Source of the DNA: Paraglomus occultum
Lineage: Eukaryota > Glomeromycota > Glomeromycetes > Paraglomerales > Paraglomeraceae
DNA: 31,991 nucleotides
Direction of reading: 5' to 3'
Assembly (NCBI GenBank): GCA_910592205.1
Contig: CAJVPJ010000251.1
Location: 1-31,991 of the forward strand
Shown here: positions 1 to 11,981 of the stretch, in pieces
Numbering within the stretch: the first letter of the stretch is position 1
Layout: every line of letters begins with the position of its first letter
Program-made: the position numbers and the translations under genes
The notes under the pieces: generated by a model
Databases searched by the model: none
Seen by the model: the letters and a program-made list of their open reading frames with translations, nothing else
Told to the model about the DNA's origin: nothing

Positions 1-95
1 GAATTCCGGAAAGCATGTTAATTAATTTGGTGGGATCAATAAAACGACGTTGTGAGCTCATTATTGAGAAGAATGGGGAACGGATTTCTTATTAA
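1..95 (+). pseudogene. 3' end of Tc1/mariner-like transposase (partial at window edge)
   Basis: Read from base 3, the frame gives I-P-E-S-M followed by about 24 residues ending E-K-N-G-E-R-I-S-Y and a TAA at 93-95. The pattern E-S-M-x(n)-R-R-C-x(n)-I-x(n)-G-x(2)-x-Y-stop is the usual C-terminus of Tc1-family transposases. Only the last 30 or so codons are in the window, so whether the full gene is intact cannot be judged. About 105 bp after the stop a terminal-inverted-repeat-like end is followed by TA, as expected for a Tc1 element whose body lies to the left of the window. Confidence 0.65.
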
Positions 96-199
96 TTATT
101 ATCAAATAAAAAAATTTGGTTGTTTTCTTTCAAATGACTCATTATTTGTAAAAATTGGCTAACTTATTGAAGAGCAACGGCAAAATAAAAATATCCGAG

Positions 200-219
200 T
201 TTTTTTGTTACACACTGTA
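200..219 (+). repeat. Right terminal inverted repeat of Tc1-like element plus TA
   Basis: The 18 bases at 200-217 are the exact reverse complement of the 18 bases at 30300-30317, and each is bounded on its outer side by TA (218-219 and 30298-30299). TA is the duplicated target of Tc1/mariner elements. Here the repeat lies just downstream of a transposase C-terminus, while at 30300 it lies upstream of a transposase N-terminus. This orientation fits opposite ends of elements of one family. Part of the match is an A/T run, which lowers its weight. Confidence 0.6.
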
Positions 220-864
220 CATACTCGATATTAACAATGCGATGTTGTAATCCTGTTTGGGTTGAAACTAAATGAATAAATTAAATATAAGCATTCTTTC
301 TGCTTCTTGTTAAAACTCACTTGCTTGATGAGACTCGTATATTACTACTAATCCTATGGACTTAGTATTAGTGCATAACCCGATAATGTGGGAGGGCAAA
401 GCCTGCTTCTCTTGCCTGTCTGACAATTTGGTTGCCCATGCTTCATTCAATGTAGCAAACACGCCATTCGCAATGAGTCTGGGAACAGTAACAGGTGAAC
501 CTGACTATGGCCTCCCGTTTGCCAGTTATGGTTAACCCGATCCCGATTACTATCTTAAAGCCTTTGCAAATGGGAATCTTTGTTAGCTGAAACAAAGCTA
601 ATATTCTAGCACAATTTTTATTAGATTTATAAATTTTTAACGATTTAGCTGCTAATTCGGTAATTAGGTTATGTTTTATTAAACGACTTAGCTGCTAATT
701 CAGTGAAAAATTTTATCAGACTTATTATTATTTTATCTATTTAGCATCTAATTCGGTAATAAAGTGTGCCAGAAACCCTATTCTATCTCTACTGCCCCCA
801 TGTAATAGTTATTATTATACTTGGTAAATCCGTTTATGACTTTGTTGTAATTCGTAAGCCCACC
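220..864. other. Intergenic, AT-rich, with short degenerate repeats
   Basis: No supportable gene. A motif close to TTAGCTGCTAATTCGGTAA occurs three times at roughly 645-665, 688-706 and 740-760 with 1-3 substitutions, separated by unrelated AT-rich sequence. The rest shows no clear structure. Confidence 0.5.
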
Positions 865-1028
865 TGCGATATCTTCTGAAGAAATTAACGTCACGTCACT
901 GTTATACTTGTATGTACGTATATTCTGGCACGACTGTTGGTGTGCATACTTTCATCGCTTCCAAGTAATATCAGCGTTATTGTATCGATGCTTCATCAAA
1001 TTTAGTAGACGTTGTCAATTTGATCGGC
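865..1028 (-). repeat. Dispersed repeat copy A (decayed coding segment)
   Basis: This segment aligns over its whole length with 2431-2586, with many substitutions and indels. Shared blocks include TGCGATATCTTCT, ATTAACGTCA, CTTCCAAGTAAT, GCTTCATCAAATTTAG and TTGTCAATTTGA. On the minus strand the shared peptide core is Q-I-D-N-V-Y followed, after stops and frameshifts in this copy, by K-F-D-E-A and a later F-F-R-R-Y-R. It appears to be a broken relative of copy B. Family unknown. Confidence 0.55.
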
Positions 1029-2430
1029 TTTACGTTTACGTTGATGTTTTCCTCGTAAAAAAACTCCATTGAGTCTTAAATCATATTCACATTCCAAGGA
1101 GCATTGAACCAAATTGTCTATTGCTGGATTATTAACAGTCGCTGATGCTAACGACATAATTTAAATTAGGAAGTTAGCAAATGTCATTCATCAATGTTTG
1201 TGTTAAATTGCACGTAAAATTTCTTCACAATGCGGATATTTATCATCTTTTTACCTTGATTTATTCACGACGTTTATTTATTGTCAAATTGTTCTTTATT
1301 TCGCACAACGTCCAATATCAGTTACTGCAAATTTTGTGTGAATTTTTGCAAAAAGGGTCTAAGAGATGCGGTTTCGAGTTTAACCGACCCCTCACGACGA
1401 CTACACCACATATTCATTATTAGAAACTTTTTCTAAATAAACAAATTTAGTATACTAATACTGAGAGAAATTACTACAAAATATAATCGACTTGTAATAA
1501 TTAATAAAATTATTGGAAAGCTAATTAATAAACGGTCGTCGCAACTAATTTGTTTGTTAAAGAATATTTTCTAAACAACATAATTGTCAAGATATTGATA
1601 AGTACAACATAATTAATCTATTTACATTGTTTACTTTTGTAGAATAACACCAACACTCTGGTTAGAGTGGCTTTATCGATGATGTCTGTTGCTATCGAGT
1701 GCAAATGGCTGAGGAAAGTAGATTGGACACAAATTAAAATAATCACAACAGGTTAATGTAATAAACAAAAAATAGAATAAGTAGGTACGTGTGACGAATA
1801 GGTCCCGAATTAATATTAAATCCTTCCTCTTATTTTTTATCACCATAATTGTTGTTCGAGAATTATGACCAATATTTTATTATCAGTAAAACTTTAATGT
1901 ACGTAACGTTTACTTGGTGTCAGGAAACAATAAATAAAATATATTGCACTGTTATGTTATTAATATAAGTATTGCGACATGTATACGACGCGTTGACAAA
2001 ATAAAAAGTACTTATAATTAACTTTTTCGTCTACAGGATTTGTAAATGATAAAGGGTAATCGCATCTCAATCCTTTATCATACCCGGTATGAGTCAATGC
2101 GGTGCGGGAAAATAGAATACCCATACGGTGATTGTAATAAATGCTTCACTATAATAATAAGGGCATTCTGTCAGATTTAACATCAATACTTTGTTGATAG
2201 ATAAATATAATATATACGGCCATACGCTCTTCATATAGTCACATTCGTAATATATAGTTATACTTTGTTATAGTTATTCAATTTGCATCATATCATTAAA
2301 TTATAGATTGTACCAAGTATCAACGTAATAGTAAAAGCAGTTGATGAAAATCGAAATATAACCCACATACATCATCAACTATATATATATCTATCATATA
2401 ATTACTAATTTGTTACGATCGCAAGTTATT
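1029..2430. other. Intergenic, AT-rich, no supportable gene
   Basis: The only longer open frame (1181-1423, plus) has biased, low-complexity composition and no recognisable domain, so it is not called. I see no RNA gene or transposase frame here. Confidence 0.5.
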
Positions 2431-2586
2431 TGCGATATCTTCTAAAGTAATTAACGTCATTTTTGTACTTGTGTGTGTCGGAAGTGAAATATTTTGTCAA
2501 ACTCGTTGGTGTGCTTCCAAGTAATACCAGCGTCAACGCTTCATCAAATTTAGCGCAGTAGACATTGTCAATTTGAATTGGCTCTA
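2431..2586 (-). repeat. Dispersed repeat copy B (open minus-strand coding segment)
   Basis: This is the better-preserved partner of 865-1028. On the minus strand one frame stays open for about 55 codons, from just outside the repeat (F-R-Y-Y-R-L-E-P-I) through Q-I-D-N-V-Y, K-F-D-E-A, V-L-L-G-S and N-Y-F-R-R-Y-R-K to a TAA. The peptide is not low-complexity and parts are kept in copy A, which suggests descent from a protein-coding gene or transposon. I do not recognise the family. There is no ATG at the start, so it is a fragment. Confidence 0.5.
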
Positions 2587-3680
2587 GTCGGTAATACCTG
2601 AATCAAGCTGTCAATTAGTATACAATCACTAAACTACGACTTCGTTCTTCTGAAATAAAATGACTTTCGATAACTCATTCTACACATTTTACGTGTAACG
2701 AAAAAAAAACCAATGTCCACCGACAAAATTTCCCCAACATTTATTTCGAAGTTATTCCTTTTCGGTAATTTTTGCAATTGAATTGCAAGCCTATCATTGT
2801 ATTAAACTTAAATAGTGTGTTAAATTTTCTTTACGAAAATGATCATGTTTTCTATAGCCAGCTAATCAATCGATACCCTTGTACTGAAGCAAAGCGGTTT
2901 AAGCAATTCGTTTCTTTTTCTATTTCTCGGCAGATTGAGGAGTAAGGTTGAGAAACAACACAAACTCCTTGGCAGGTATTACTAGTTTGGAATGGAATGG
3001 ACGCAAGGTAAACGCGCGCATTAGCCCCCTAACATGGCACTTATTCGCTGTTCAACCTCTCTAACTTACACCTTTAATAGTTTTTTTCATCTAGTATTTT
3101 ACTTGTGCGGAAAAGCAATGGCGGCTCGTAAGATGGGTGTAATAATATTAATCTAGTAAACGATACTAACCCATATAAAATTAGACGTAATTTTTTTTGC
3201 CCCTCATCATTTTTTTATAAACTTTTACTTGGGCTCATAGTGTGATCGATTTCTTACCATCAATACGACAGAAACTGTCACCTAAACTGAGTTGCAGGAC
3301 ACTCGAGTCTAGAACTATGCGGACTGCCTTTCTTGATCTTAACCGTGTCGGTTATTTATATGACGATATATATGTCATTATTATAGGCATACGACAGTAA
3401 ACGGAAACTAGCAACGACCAGACTATACGGTACATTCGAGTATTTTTAATCGCGTAATGTTGGAAATATGATACAATATTGTAAGTGGTACCGAGGTAAT
3501 TTGTTGACAGCTTTACGCTATTCTGTCCTATTCTGTCTTATTCCTTTTTTGTCTCAATATACAGCACGCGATACTTTTCGGTATCTCTAGTTAAATCGAT
3601 TCAAATCCTAGTTGGATTGATGACCTTCAGTATTTATATTCTCAGAAAAAAGAAACATAAAAGTCGGTATTCCCACCTAC
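2587..3680. other. Intergenic, upstream of the ABC transporter relic
   Basis: AT-rich DNA with no supportable gene. It could hold the decayed promoter or the most N-terminal exon of the HMT1-like pseudogene that becomes recognisable from 3681. Confidence 0.4.
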
Positions 3681-6600
3681 ATGCTGCTCTCTGAACTATC
3701 GGCGGCCTTGGCATGGACTATGAATTGTATTATAGCAACGAACGAGATTACAAGACGTGTGAGATTAAGTTACTGCGTACAAAGCCTCTGGTATATATTA
3801 TTTGCAATACAAACATTAGAAACATGTCATCGTTTGCGTCACTTTCACAACTGGACGGGACATGATGTACCGAATGACTGGCATCAGAACTTTACTCTGA
3901 TGGTCATTGACTATTGCTTGGAGTCGATCGGTCGAAGGCATAGGATACAACACCATCGATGATGAAACATTGACGAGAGAATGAATAGTGTAGAAGATTG
4001 TGAGAGTGCGTACAACTAGAACTCCCGATGGAATGACAACAGACAACGTACATGACACTCCATACAACTCGAAATCAACATCAATGGCAAAATATGATCC
4101 ACCATCAACAGTCGCTGATTATTATAATATATCGAAGAAACTGTTGTGTCGTGGCCTCCGAGATTTCCGTTCTGCGTCATGGCCCAAATCGAGTGGACAA
4201 GCCGACGGATTATAAATAGAATAGACAAGCGATAGTAATAATTATTCAAACACGACGATTTCTTTCATCATCTACATCTTCAGCTAATATCAGCTAAATA
4301 CTTCACGGAATAATTCCTTTATTTCGAATAACAAACTATCCTCTAGGATAGCTCTTATATTCTAATAAAACTCTGACTAGTGATTTAATATCATACGTCG
4401 TCAGTTAAAATCCTGTGGCTCATTATTGAATACGGCCCGAATCTGAGAGTTTGAAAACCGCTTTCCGGACTCTCTGTTGCGAACTTGGTCTTGCCCCAAG
4501 TTTGCACTATAATCAGTTCAGCATATTTATTTAATTGTCTAAACACGCGTTAGTATCGTGAATACCGATTTCCCGTCGGATCATAATCGCCTAATAATCA
4601 CTCGAGGGGTTAAATAAATATCAACGAAATAGCGTATACGATACGATACATTCAAAACCTGTTAAAAGTCACCAACTGTTAAGAAGAATTAGCACTAGTT
4701 ATAGTAGGAGCTGTCGGTTGACTCCGTTGGAAGACGCGGAGGTTACACGATCGCTCTTCCACGTGTAACGTCACGACAACTGCCATTTTCTATGGCAAAA
4801 GAAATTGGACATTTTAACTCAAATCGTAGTGGTGTGTACTAACTATTACTTGTCCTTGGAAGAATAGCGAATGCCTCACTGCCGTGCCAAACAAAGTAAT
4901 AGCTGACCAGCCATCAGACAGAGTATTTGCATGGGAATCTATTTTAGTTTACGTTGGTTTGAGGTTCCTACAAGGGAATGTTGGATTGATTGAGACTTTA
5001 CAATTTTATTTATGGATTGACGTTGGGCAGTTACGTGCGCATCTTGTTGGTGATTCTATTTATAAAATCGCTATGCTGATCCCCTCCCATCTCAGTTTAC
5101 TACCCGTGAGGTTTCTGCAAAAATGTTTGAACATCTTTTAAATCTTTCGCTCAGATTAAAATACTTCGCGTACAGGGTAAGTGTCCAGTCCTGCGACAAT
5201 CTCTTACTTTACCCTAATCTTATCGTTAAACCTTTATGATTCGCTCTTAAACAGATCGTCGATTGTGTCCATCTATCTTAATATTATTCCCACCCTAGTC
5301 GATATTGCAATCGCTGTCGTCATTGGACTATTGCCTTTGATATATATTTTGGTCTTATTGTGTTCATAACTATGACTTGCTATATAGTGGCTACTGTAGT
5401 TATGTATGACTGAATGGAGAACGAAATATAGACGGCTGACAAAAATGCTATGCAGACTAAGGCTGGTTAGTATACAGGTGAAGATGGACAAAATAGTCAA
5501 AGTACCGTGTATTCTAGTGAAAATACAGAAGAAACATAATTGATGATTTTGTTATAGTCGATTCACTCTTTAACTACAACCCGTCAAATATTATGTCGCG
5601 GTGCCATTTGAAGTTAATGGGATGTTGAGGTCTTGGATCAGTGTCATATTCTCTCCTGCGCATACATTCATGCGTTTCTGCGATGTATTGTATCTCTCGT
5701 TCTATTTAGATAGACATTCTCTGTATCCACACATCAGTTTTTATAACGCATCTTTCTTGACTGTTTTGCTTATTGTAAACCCATTTCATTGGCCTAACAC
5801 CTCCAGTTGATCGATATACAGACGTATCAAGCTGCAGACAAGAAATCGGATATAGCAATGTATCTCCTCAAAACTCGGGTTATCCAAATCGGTCTTCTTA
5901 CCGGCTGTCTACTCTGTGCTCGTCGCATCGTTTGAGCTTAGTGATGTACTTCTCATATATACTTCAACTGTACCAGCCATTGAATTGGTTTGGTAATTAT
6001 TACAGGTTGCTTCAGAAGAAATTTTGTAGACATGGAAAAGATGTTGGATTTGTCGCAGGAACCCACCAGAAGTAAAGGATTTACAACAGGCTGTGCCATT
6101 AGTGGTAAAGAAGGGAGAAGTGGTGTTTGAGAACGTTAGCTTTTCAGAATGCCTCTCTTGAAGAATGTTTCATTTACAATACCTAGTGTTGCTATTGTTG
6201 GACCATCGGGAGGAGGAAAGGTAGGTAACAAGCATCAAAATAATAACACACACAAGATAATAGTTTACTCCATTTGACCTTTGAATTAACAAATCTTTGC
6301 TTGTAGTCGACTATCTTGCACCTGCTGTTTCGTTTCTTTGATGTCCAGGGTGGTCATATTCTCGTAGATGGACAGGATATATGATACGTGAAGCAACGTG
6401 ACTTGCGGAAAAGTATTGGAATTGTACCTCAGGTATTTAACGCGATATATATTATAAGCACAGCGAAAAGGTTATAATTGATGTGTCACTCTAAAAGCAC
6501 CTTTCCCCTGTCTGTATAGGATATCGTTCTATTTAGCGACACTGTAAAATACAATGTCAAGTATGGTAAATTTCACGCAACCGATCGACAAGTAGCGAGA

Positions 6601-7340
6601 GCAGCCCAAATTCACGATAAAATCTCGGACTTCCTAATGGCTATGATACCAAGGTTGGAGAGAGAGGTCTGAGGCTGAGTGGAGGAGTATAATGTAAATG
6701 AATACTTTTACAATTCGCATAGCATCGCTGAATTTGGAATTTTGCTTGCATTATACAAATCTACATTAGGTAATCGCTAAAGGTAATTGAAACACATGAT
6801 AACGATTACAATTGGTTGCGATTACTGCGATATAAACGACACTTCAAAAAGTCATTACGAATGATGACTGTCAATAGAACACGTTAACAATTGGTACGTG
6901 TTGACATGTAAATATATATTATTTGCATACAGCATACTCACATATATTTTCTCGACCTTAGCCGACAATCGTCCATGTTGATCAGATACTTGTGATAAGA
7001 AATGTGTGAAATAGTAGAACGGGGTTCACATGATGAACTTATGCAAATCGAGAATGGCGCTCATTTCCCAAACACCATGAAAAACGCCAAACGTATAGCT
7101 GGCGTTCCCAGTGCGTCTGTCATTGTGAGCATATCTAGTGCTGCTGCTGCTGTTGCTGCCGAGTCTGGTACATCTAGAAAGTCTGTAAGGATAGCCAGAG
7201 CAGAGTATTGAACAGAGTTGCATTGAGAAACGTTGGCGTGACTGAGGATGGGGATGACGAGGACGATGAACAATAAGCTGGCTGGAAGCACATCAGATAA
7301 TGATAAAAGTGATGGTGAGACAGATCAAGAGGCAGGCAGT
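3681..7340 (+). pseudogene. hmt1: HMT1/ABCB6-type vacuolar ABC half-transporter, pseudogene
   Basis: Successive pieces in different frames follow the order of an HMT1/ABCB6-like half-transporter, a vacuolar exporter linked to metal-thiol tolerance. They are: an N-terminal membrane segment (3681-3962); P-S-T-V-A-D-Y-Y and W-P-K-S-S (4110-4200); F-A-W-E-S-I-L-V-Y-V-G-L-R-F-L-Q-G (4929-4980); I-P-T-L-V-D-I-A-I-A-V-V (5290-5325); V-K-Y-Y-V-A-V-P-F-E-V-N (5585-5622); Y-Q-A-A-D then G-L-L-T-G-C-L-L-C-A-R-R (5825-5930); L-Q-L-Y-Q-P-L-N-W-F-G (5965-6000); Walker A G-P-S-G-G-G-K up to 6220; V-D-G-Q-D-I then a TGA (6380-6384); the signature L-S-G-G near 6680; V-D-Q-I-L-V-I and I-V-E-R-G-S-H-D-E-L (6980-7045). 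Intron-like GT-AG segments remain at 6221-6306 and 6433-6519, so it is not retroprocessed. Several frameshifts and stops, and loss of the Walker B region (6710-6950), make it nonfunctional. Confidence 0.85.
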
Positions 7341-9530
7341 GGTAATAGATGAAAGAATGGTCATCTGCTGAACATTGAACAGTGAGATGTTAGGTGATCA
7401 TTTAATGTGTTAGTCAAAAAACTACCCAGAGATGCAAAGACTAGATGATAGTTTTATTCATAAATTTTCACATGATACGATTGATCACCTCTTTTTTTTT
7501 TTTGATCCGAAATACTTTCGTTATCCATCTCTTATTTTCCTTTTTCTTTCCCTTTCATGTTTTCTATCCGTTTCTTCTCCTGAGCAAGAACGGATCGTGA
7601 CCATATACGGAACATTCATCAAAGATATTAAATTGTTACTTCTGACATCGTAACAGCTGCTCTTTTTTTCCCACGAGGAGACAAAAGTGGAGACTGACGT
7701 CTAAAAAAAAAAAAAGAGAGCGGGGGAGAAAATGTTTAACACGTGATGGTATATTAACTGTTTACTATTTACACAAAGTTCATTTCGCCAGACGTTTTTT
7801 AATTAAACTAAGCAGGGGTGGGAACACCAGTTTTTACCAACTAAATTTGGATCGAAAATCAAAGACAATTTGGTTGATCCACGGGTTAATAATGACATTG
7901 TTTCAATACATCACGTATAGAGCCGATGCTCATTGAATAATAGCAGTATTATCAGCAACTTTTCCTTCTCTCACTTGTCCTACTCTGCTAAGACAATAAC
8001 GAAGGAACGACATTGTAAGTATATGCAGTATTTACTCGAGATTAAGGTTTTTGTTTACGCGAACAATGGGATATAGATCCTTGTTTTGATGGTAAAAAAC
8101 GGGAGGATACAATGGAATGAATACAGTAAAGAAGGGAAAAAAAAAATGTTTTGGTTCGAATACAAAATTGACATTCATTCTCTTGATTCGTTGATTAGGT
8201 TTACAAATTTGAATTCAAGATTGATAAAAGCCCTCCGCCTCTAAAAACTTTATGACGTTGTGGCGTCTTTAACGTTACGCTAAAGACAAACGGGAACACG
8301 TAGTCAACTCGTACCATTATGACACAAAATATTAACATCATCACCCCACTCATTCTCTTTCCTATTTAATCCGATCAGGCAAATATACAGGTTAGGGATC
8401 GTAATCAAGCATATGACTTTTAGAAGCTTATCAAATTCACACATTCCATTACTGCTTCCTATTCTCACCTCCAAAGGGCTTAAGTTGATCCACATATTGC
8501 ATCCGTGTTCAGCTTACCCAATTTCATGTTACGTCCCGCCCTTTCCCCGCATAAACTATGAACGTAAATCCCGTTACAAGTGTCCTCTATTGAATAAATC
8601 CCCAATTCTTGGATATGCGTCCAAGCCACCAAATGCAATGGTGATGACTGTGGAGAAAAGGCGTGAAAACAAGACGGACGTCAGCGTAATAATACTTTTT
8701 ACTGGGGGGGGGTTATTTCATCATTACGAGAACCTCATTGGTGAGAAGAAAAAAAAAACTCTGGTGCCAATATAGTATATATCTTTGTTTCGTTTTGAGT
8801 TTTACCTTTTGTTTTGAGTAATTATCCGATAAACTTTGTATTTCTTAATATGTTACATTGCTTAGCTTACAACCAGTTATGTGAAATGACGAGAGGTTCA
8901 ATGAAAGTTCCACACTGTTATGTACGACACTAGTGCTTTAGTTGGATTTGGTTCTCTTTCTTCTTTTTTCTTTTTTTCTCGCAAAAAAATTTTTTTTATG
9001 GTTGAGTGAAAAAAAGAGTACATATATATACATACATATATATATACGTTGTATACATTCTTAGATTCTTACATTGTTACATTGTTACATTGTGACTATA
9101 TATCTATTCTTTGTTTGTATAATTCTTTTTGGATCTGCAAGAAACCACTTTATACTCTGATTTTTTTTTCATGTCATTCTCTCGTCCTTTGCAGTTTTGG
9201 GGGCATTAGGGAAAAAAACCAAGGCATCGACGAAAAAGGATAGTGGCGTCAACTGTCAGACGCATGACCAGACATATGGCGTTTTTATGAATATTATTGG
9301 CTGATTATGCTGCAGTAATACAATCAATCATATAGAAGAAAAAGAAAGACGCAGACACATAACCTACATGCCATATTGTACAGCCTTTCGAATAGCTTGT
9401 GTAGGTGCAGGTGTTTTCTATCTGCTTTATCGGCTATGCTACGTAATACGAACTATGCTGCTCGAGATACTGTTAGAGCGATAGATAAGATATGTTGACA
9501 ATCTCATATTAAATCAAATATCGATATCAA
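7341..9530. other. Intergenic, simple-sequence rich
   Basis: No supportable gene. It contains T-runs near 7490 and 8960-9000, an A-run near 7703-7715, a G-run at 8704-8712 and a TA/CA microsatellite at 9019-9048. An open frame at 8413-8775 (120 codons, plus) has no recognisable domain and is broken up by simple sequence, so it is not called. Confidence 0.45.
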
Positions 9531-9663
9531 TGTTACGACCGATTCCAAGTACGGGTCAGCCCGTTTCAAGATTGTCACATATATAATTCGATGTTGTCAC
9601 ATAAATTACAGTACATTATTATTCTAATGTGACAATCCCGAAATAGTAGAACGGGTCATAACA
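9531..9663. mobile_element. Candidate MITE / inverted-repeat element
   Basis: The segment starts TGTTACGACC and ends GGGTCATAACA, an imperfect terminal inverted repeat. Inside, GATTGTCACAT at 9570-9580 is the exact reverse complement of ATGTGACAATC at 9627-9637. Related CCCGTTTC / CCCGAAAT stretches extend the pairing. The short flank TCAA occurs on both sides (9526-9530 region and 9664-9667) and could be a target duplication, although the exact boundary is ambiguous. At about 133 bp, with no coding capacity, it resembles a non-autonomous DNA transposon. A strong hairpin of other origin is the alternative. Confidence 0.5.
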
Positions 9664-11981
9664 TCAACATAAATAACCATTTACACTTTACGTCTACGTT
9701 TCTTATGCTAATATCCATATTCGTCTCATAAGATGATATAAATGTACTTTTGCTCACTCCTTGTATCCCGGCTATTCTTTCATTTTACAATGATATCATC
9801 ACTTTACCTGTGTATTTGTTGATTTGTTGTGTATTGTTTACTCAAGTTGTTGTTACATAATTTACAGTGTGCCTCATTCTCATGTGCATTTTGTACGCAC
9901 TAAGACATAAATGGTAATTATCTTGGTACATAATAAAAGAGAATATCTATTCCATCCCTTTAATCACCCATCTGAAGAACACTGAACGTTTTAAAAAAAA
10001 AAAGCAACATGTTAGTCGAACCTGGTAAAGTTACCAATTTGCATATTGCGACATACAAGAAAAGAAGACCGGAAAGACTATATACCGCACACGACCGCAA
10101 TAATATATCTTTCCTCCCTTTCTCTCTCTTTTTTCTTTTCTATTCCGCATATATAATCGAGTGCTACATGCATTGTTGGGATTCGAGATTTTGCTTCGTT
10201 CTCGATAGAATCAGTGTTCTGCGCATACACTGATCATCAATGATATTGCAAGGTTTCATTTGTATTATCAGAGTTGATCGCTCTTATCGGACGAATAGAT
10301 TGCAAAAAACACTGTACTTTGTTCCTAAAGGGAGAGTGAGAAACGTGTGAAGATGCAAGGGAGAATCAGGTGGACTGGAGATGGCTCAATAAATGAGTCT
10401 AGTTAGGTAACATGTCTGGGCTGGTAATGTAGTATCCGTTCGGTTATTTACATTTTATAATACTACAAATAAAATGTTATATTTGTGTACCACTTTGGTG
10501 GATTTGCACTTATCTTCAACGACTCACATCCACATGGAAATACATAAAACGTTAACGTAAAAACGTGAACTCGGGAGACACAGCAACCTTTGGTGCGAGA
10601 CCTCCTTAATGACGCTAATATCGATGAAAGAGGTAAGACCGGTCCCGTTAATGTGATGATAGTTTGATAACATTAACATCAGGGTAGGGTAACCCCAGAT
10701 TACATTACATTTTACATTACAGTCAGTTTCTTGTCTGTCTTTTTTTTTTTCCCCTCGTTTCTACATTGAGTAATTGGTTATGTGCACTAAAATTTTTTTT
10801 TTATCGTTCACACGGTTCGAGTCGTGTTGCTTGCATTTGCAATCACGCTCAATTGTTTGCCATTAGCGAAGCCAATTGCCACTTTGATTGGATATCATAC
10901 AAAAGCAAGGCAGAAAAGAGAATAGTTTTTTATGCTGTGAGAGAGAATGACGCTATGAACCTGTATGCTCAAAGAAACCGTTAAACGTAGATGACGTTAT
11001 AGGCAAATCCACCAGATGCAAATCCGTCAGATGCCGTTATCGTAGCGAGTGAACGTAACGGTAACCGTTATCATTACAATCCGCGCATTCACGGAATACT
11101 TGAACTTTACTGGTAAATAAAAAGAGCAATGGGGGATGGGACAGAACTTTTGTTCATCAGATTCCTTACACAAGGGAATGGGCATCTTTCTCGATTAAAG
11201 TCAAGTATATAATGAAAGTCATAAATAGCCTTGTACTGATGTTCAATTTGCAGCCACATTTGAGGAGAAATTTTCATAGTTACCAAAAAGATTACACACA
11301 TCAGCACATCAGTAACATACTCTGTTGTGCGTATCAAATATTAATATGGCGTATCTCAAATAATTTATACGTATGACGTAGATTATACAGTAAACAACTT
11401 TAAAACCGTTTATATTTAAAATAGTTTATGTAAGTATTGATTGCCATCTGATTATTCCATTTCTATTGTTATTATGTAATACCATCTGTATAACTCGGTG
11501 TATTCAATATAACGCAAATCATGTTATTCGTTACTCTATTACAATCTCCCATCTGTAAATATATACTGTTACTTAACAAACAGGTTTTATAGAAACATTT
11601 CTCCTATTTTGCAGGGCGACGAAGGGGAAGGGGTTAGTCGAAGTAGCACTAGAGTGGAAGGGAGGACAGACATATAAATAAATAGTAAAAAGTTCGCGGA
11701 TGTCCCATTCCTCCTCCAAACCCATTAATGTTTCACTTTTTTTTTACTTGATGGATATGATAACATCTCTTGTACATAAATTTGTATAGTTTGACGTTTC
11801 CAACACTTTCCTAGCAAACAAATCACGAAATCACAAATTCTTGTTCAATATCAAAGCAACAAATACTCAAATAATACCCAACTCGATAGCACCATTTATC
11901 ACCATTTGCCCCAACTCTTTCAATTCAACAAGACTATTATTCATTGATAAAGCATTATTCACAGTAATATTAATCATCATC
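9664..11981. other. Intergenic and 5' flank of the CC1-box gene
   Basis: No supportable gene. Open frames at 10009-10233, 10766-10984 and 11107-11337 (minus) lack domains and are of biased composition. The 350 bp before 11982 contain a T-run (11738-11748) and a C/A-rich stretch of the type often found in fungal 5' leaders, so the promoter and leader of the following gene probably lie here. Confidence 0.4.

Noticed and set aside
8413-8775. 120-codon open frame, plus strand
   Set aside because: No recognisable domain, and it runs through poly-G and poly-A tracts. Composition looks like intergenic sequence.
10805-10825. GGTTCGAGTC, a possible tRNA B box
   Set aside because: No matching A box, acceptor stem or anticodon arm can be folded around it.
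11841-11981. Upstream in-frame start for the CC1-box gene
   Set aside because: It would add 47 residues of N/I/F-rich, leader-like sequence. The ATG at 11982 begins a Pro/Ser-rich N-terminus that suits the rest of the protein.
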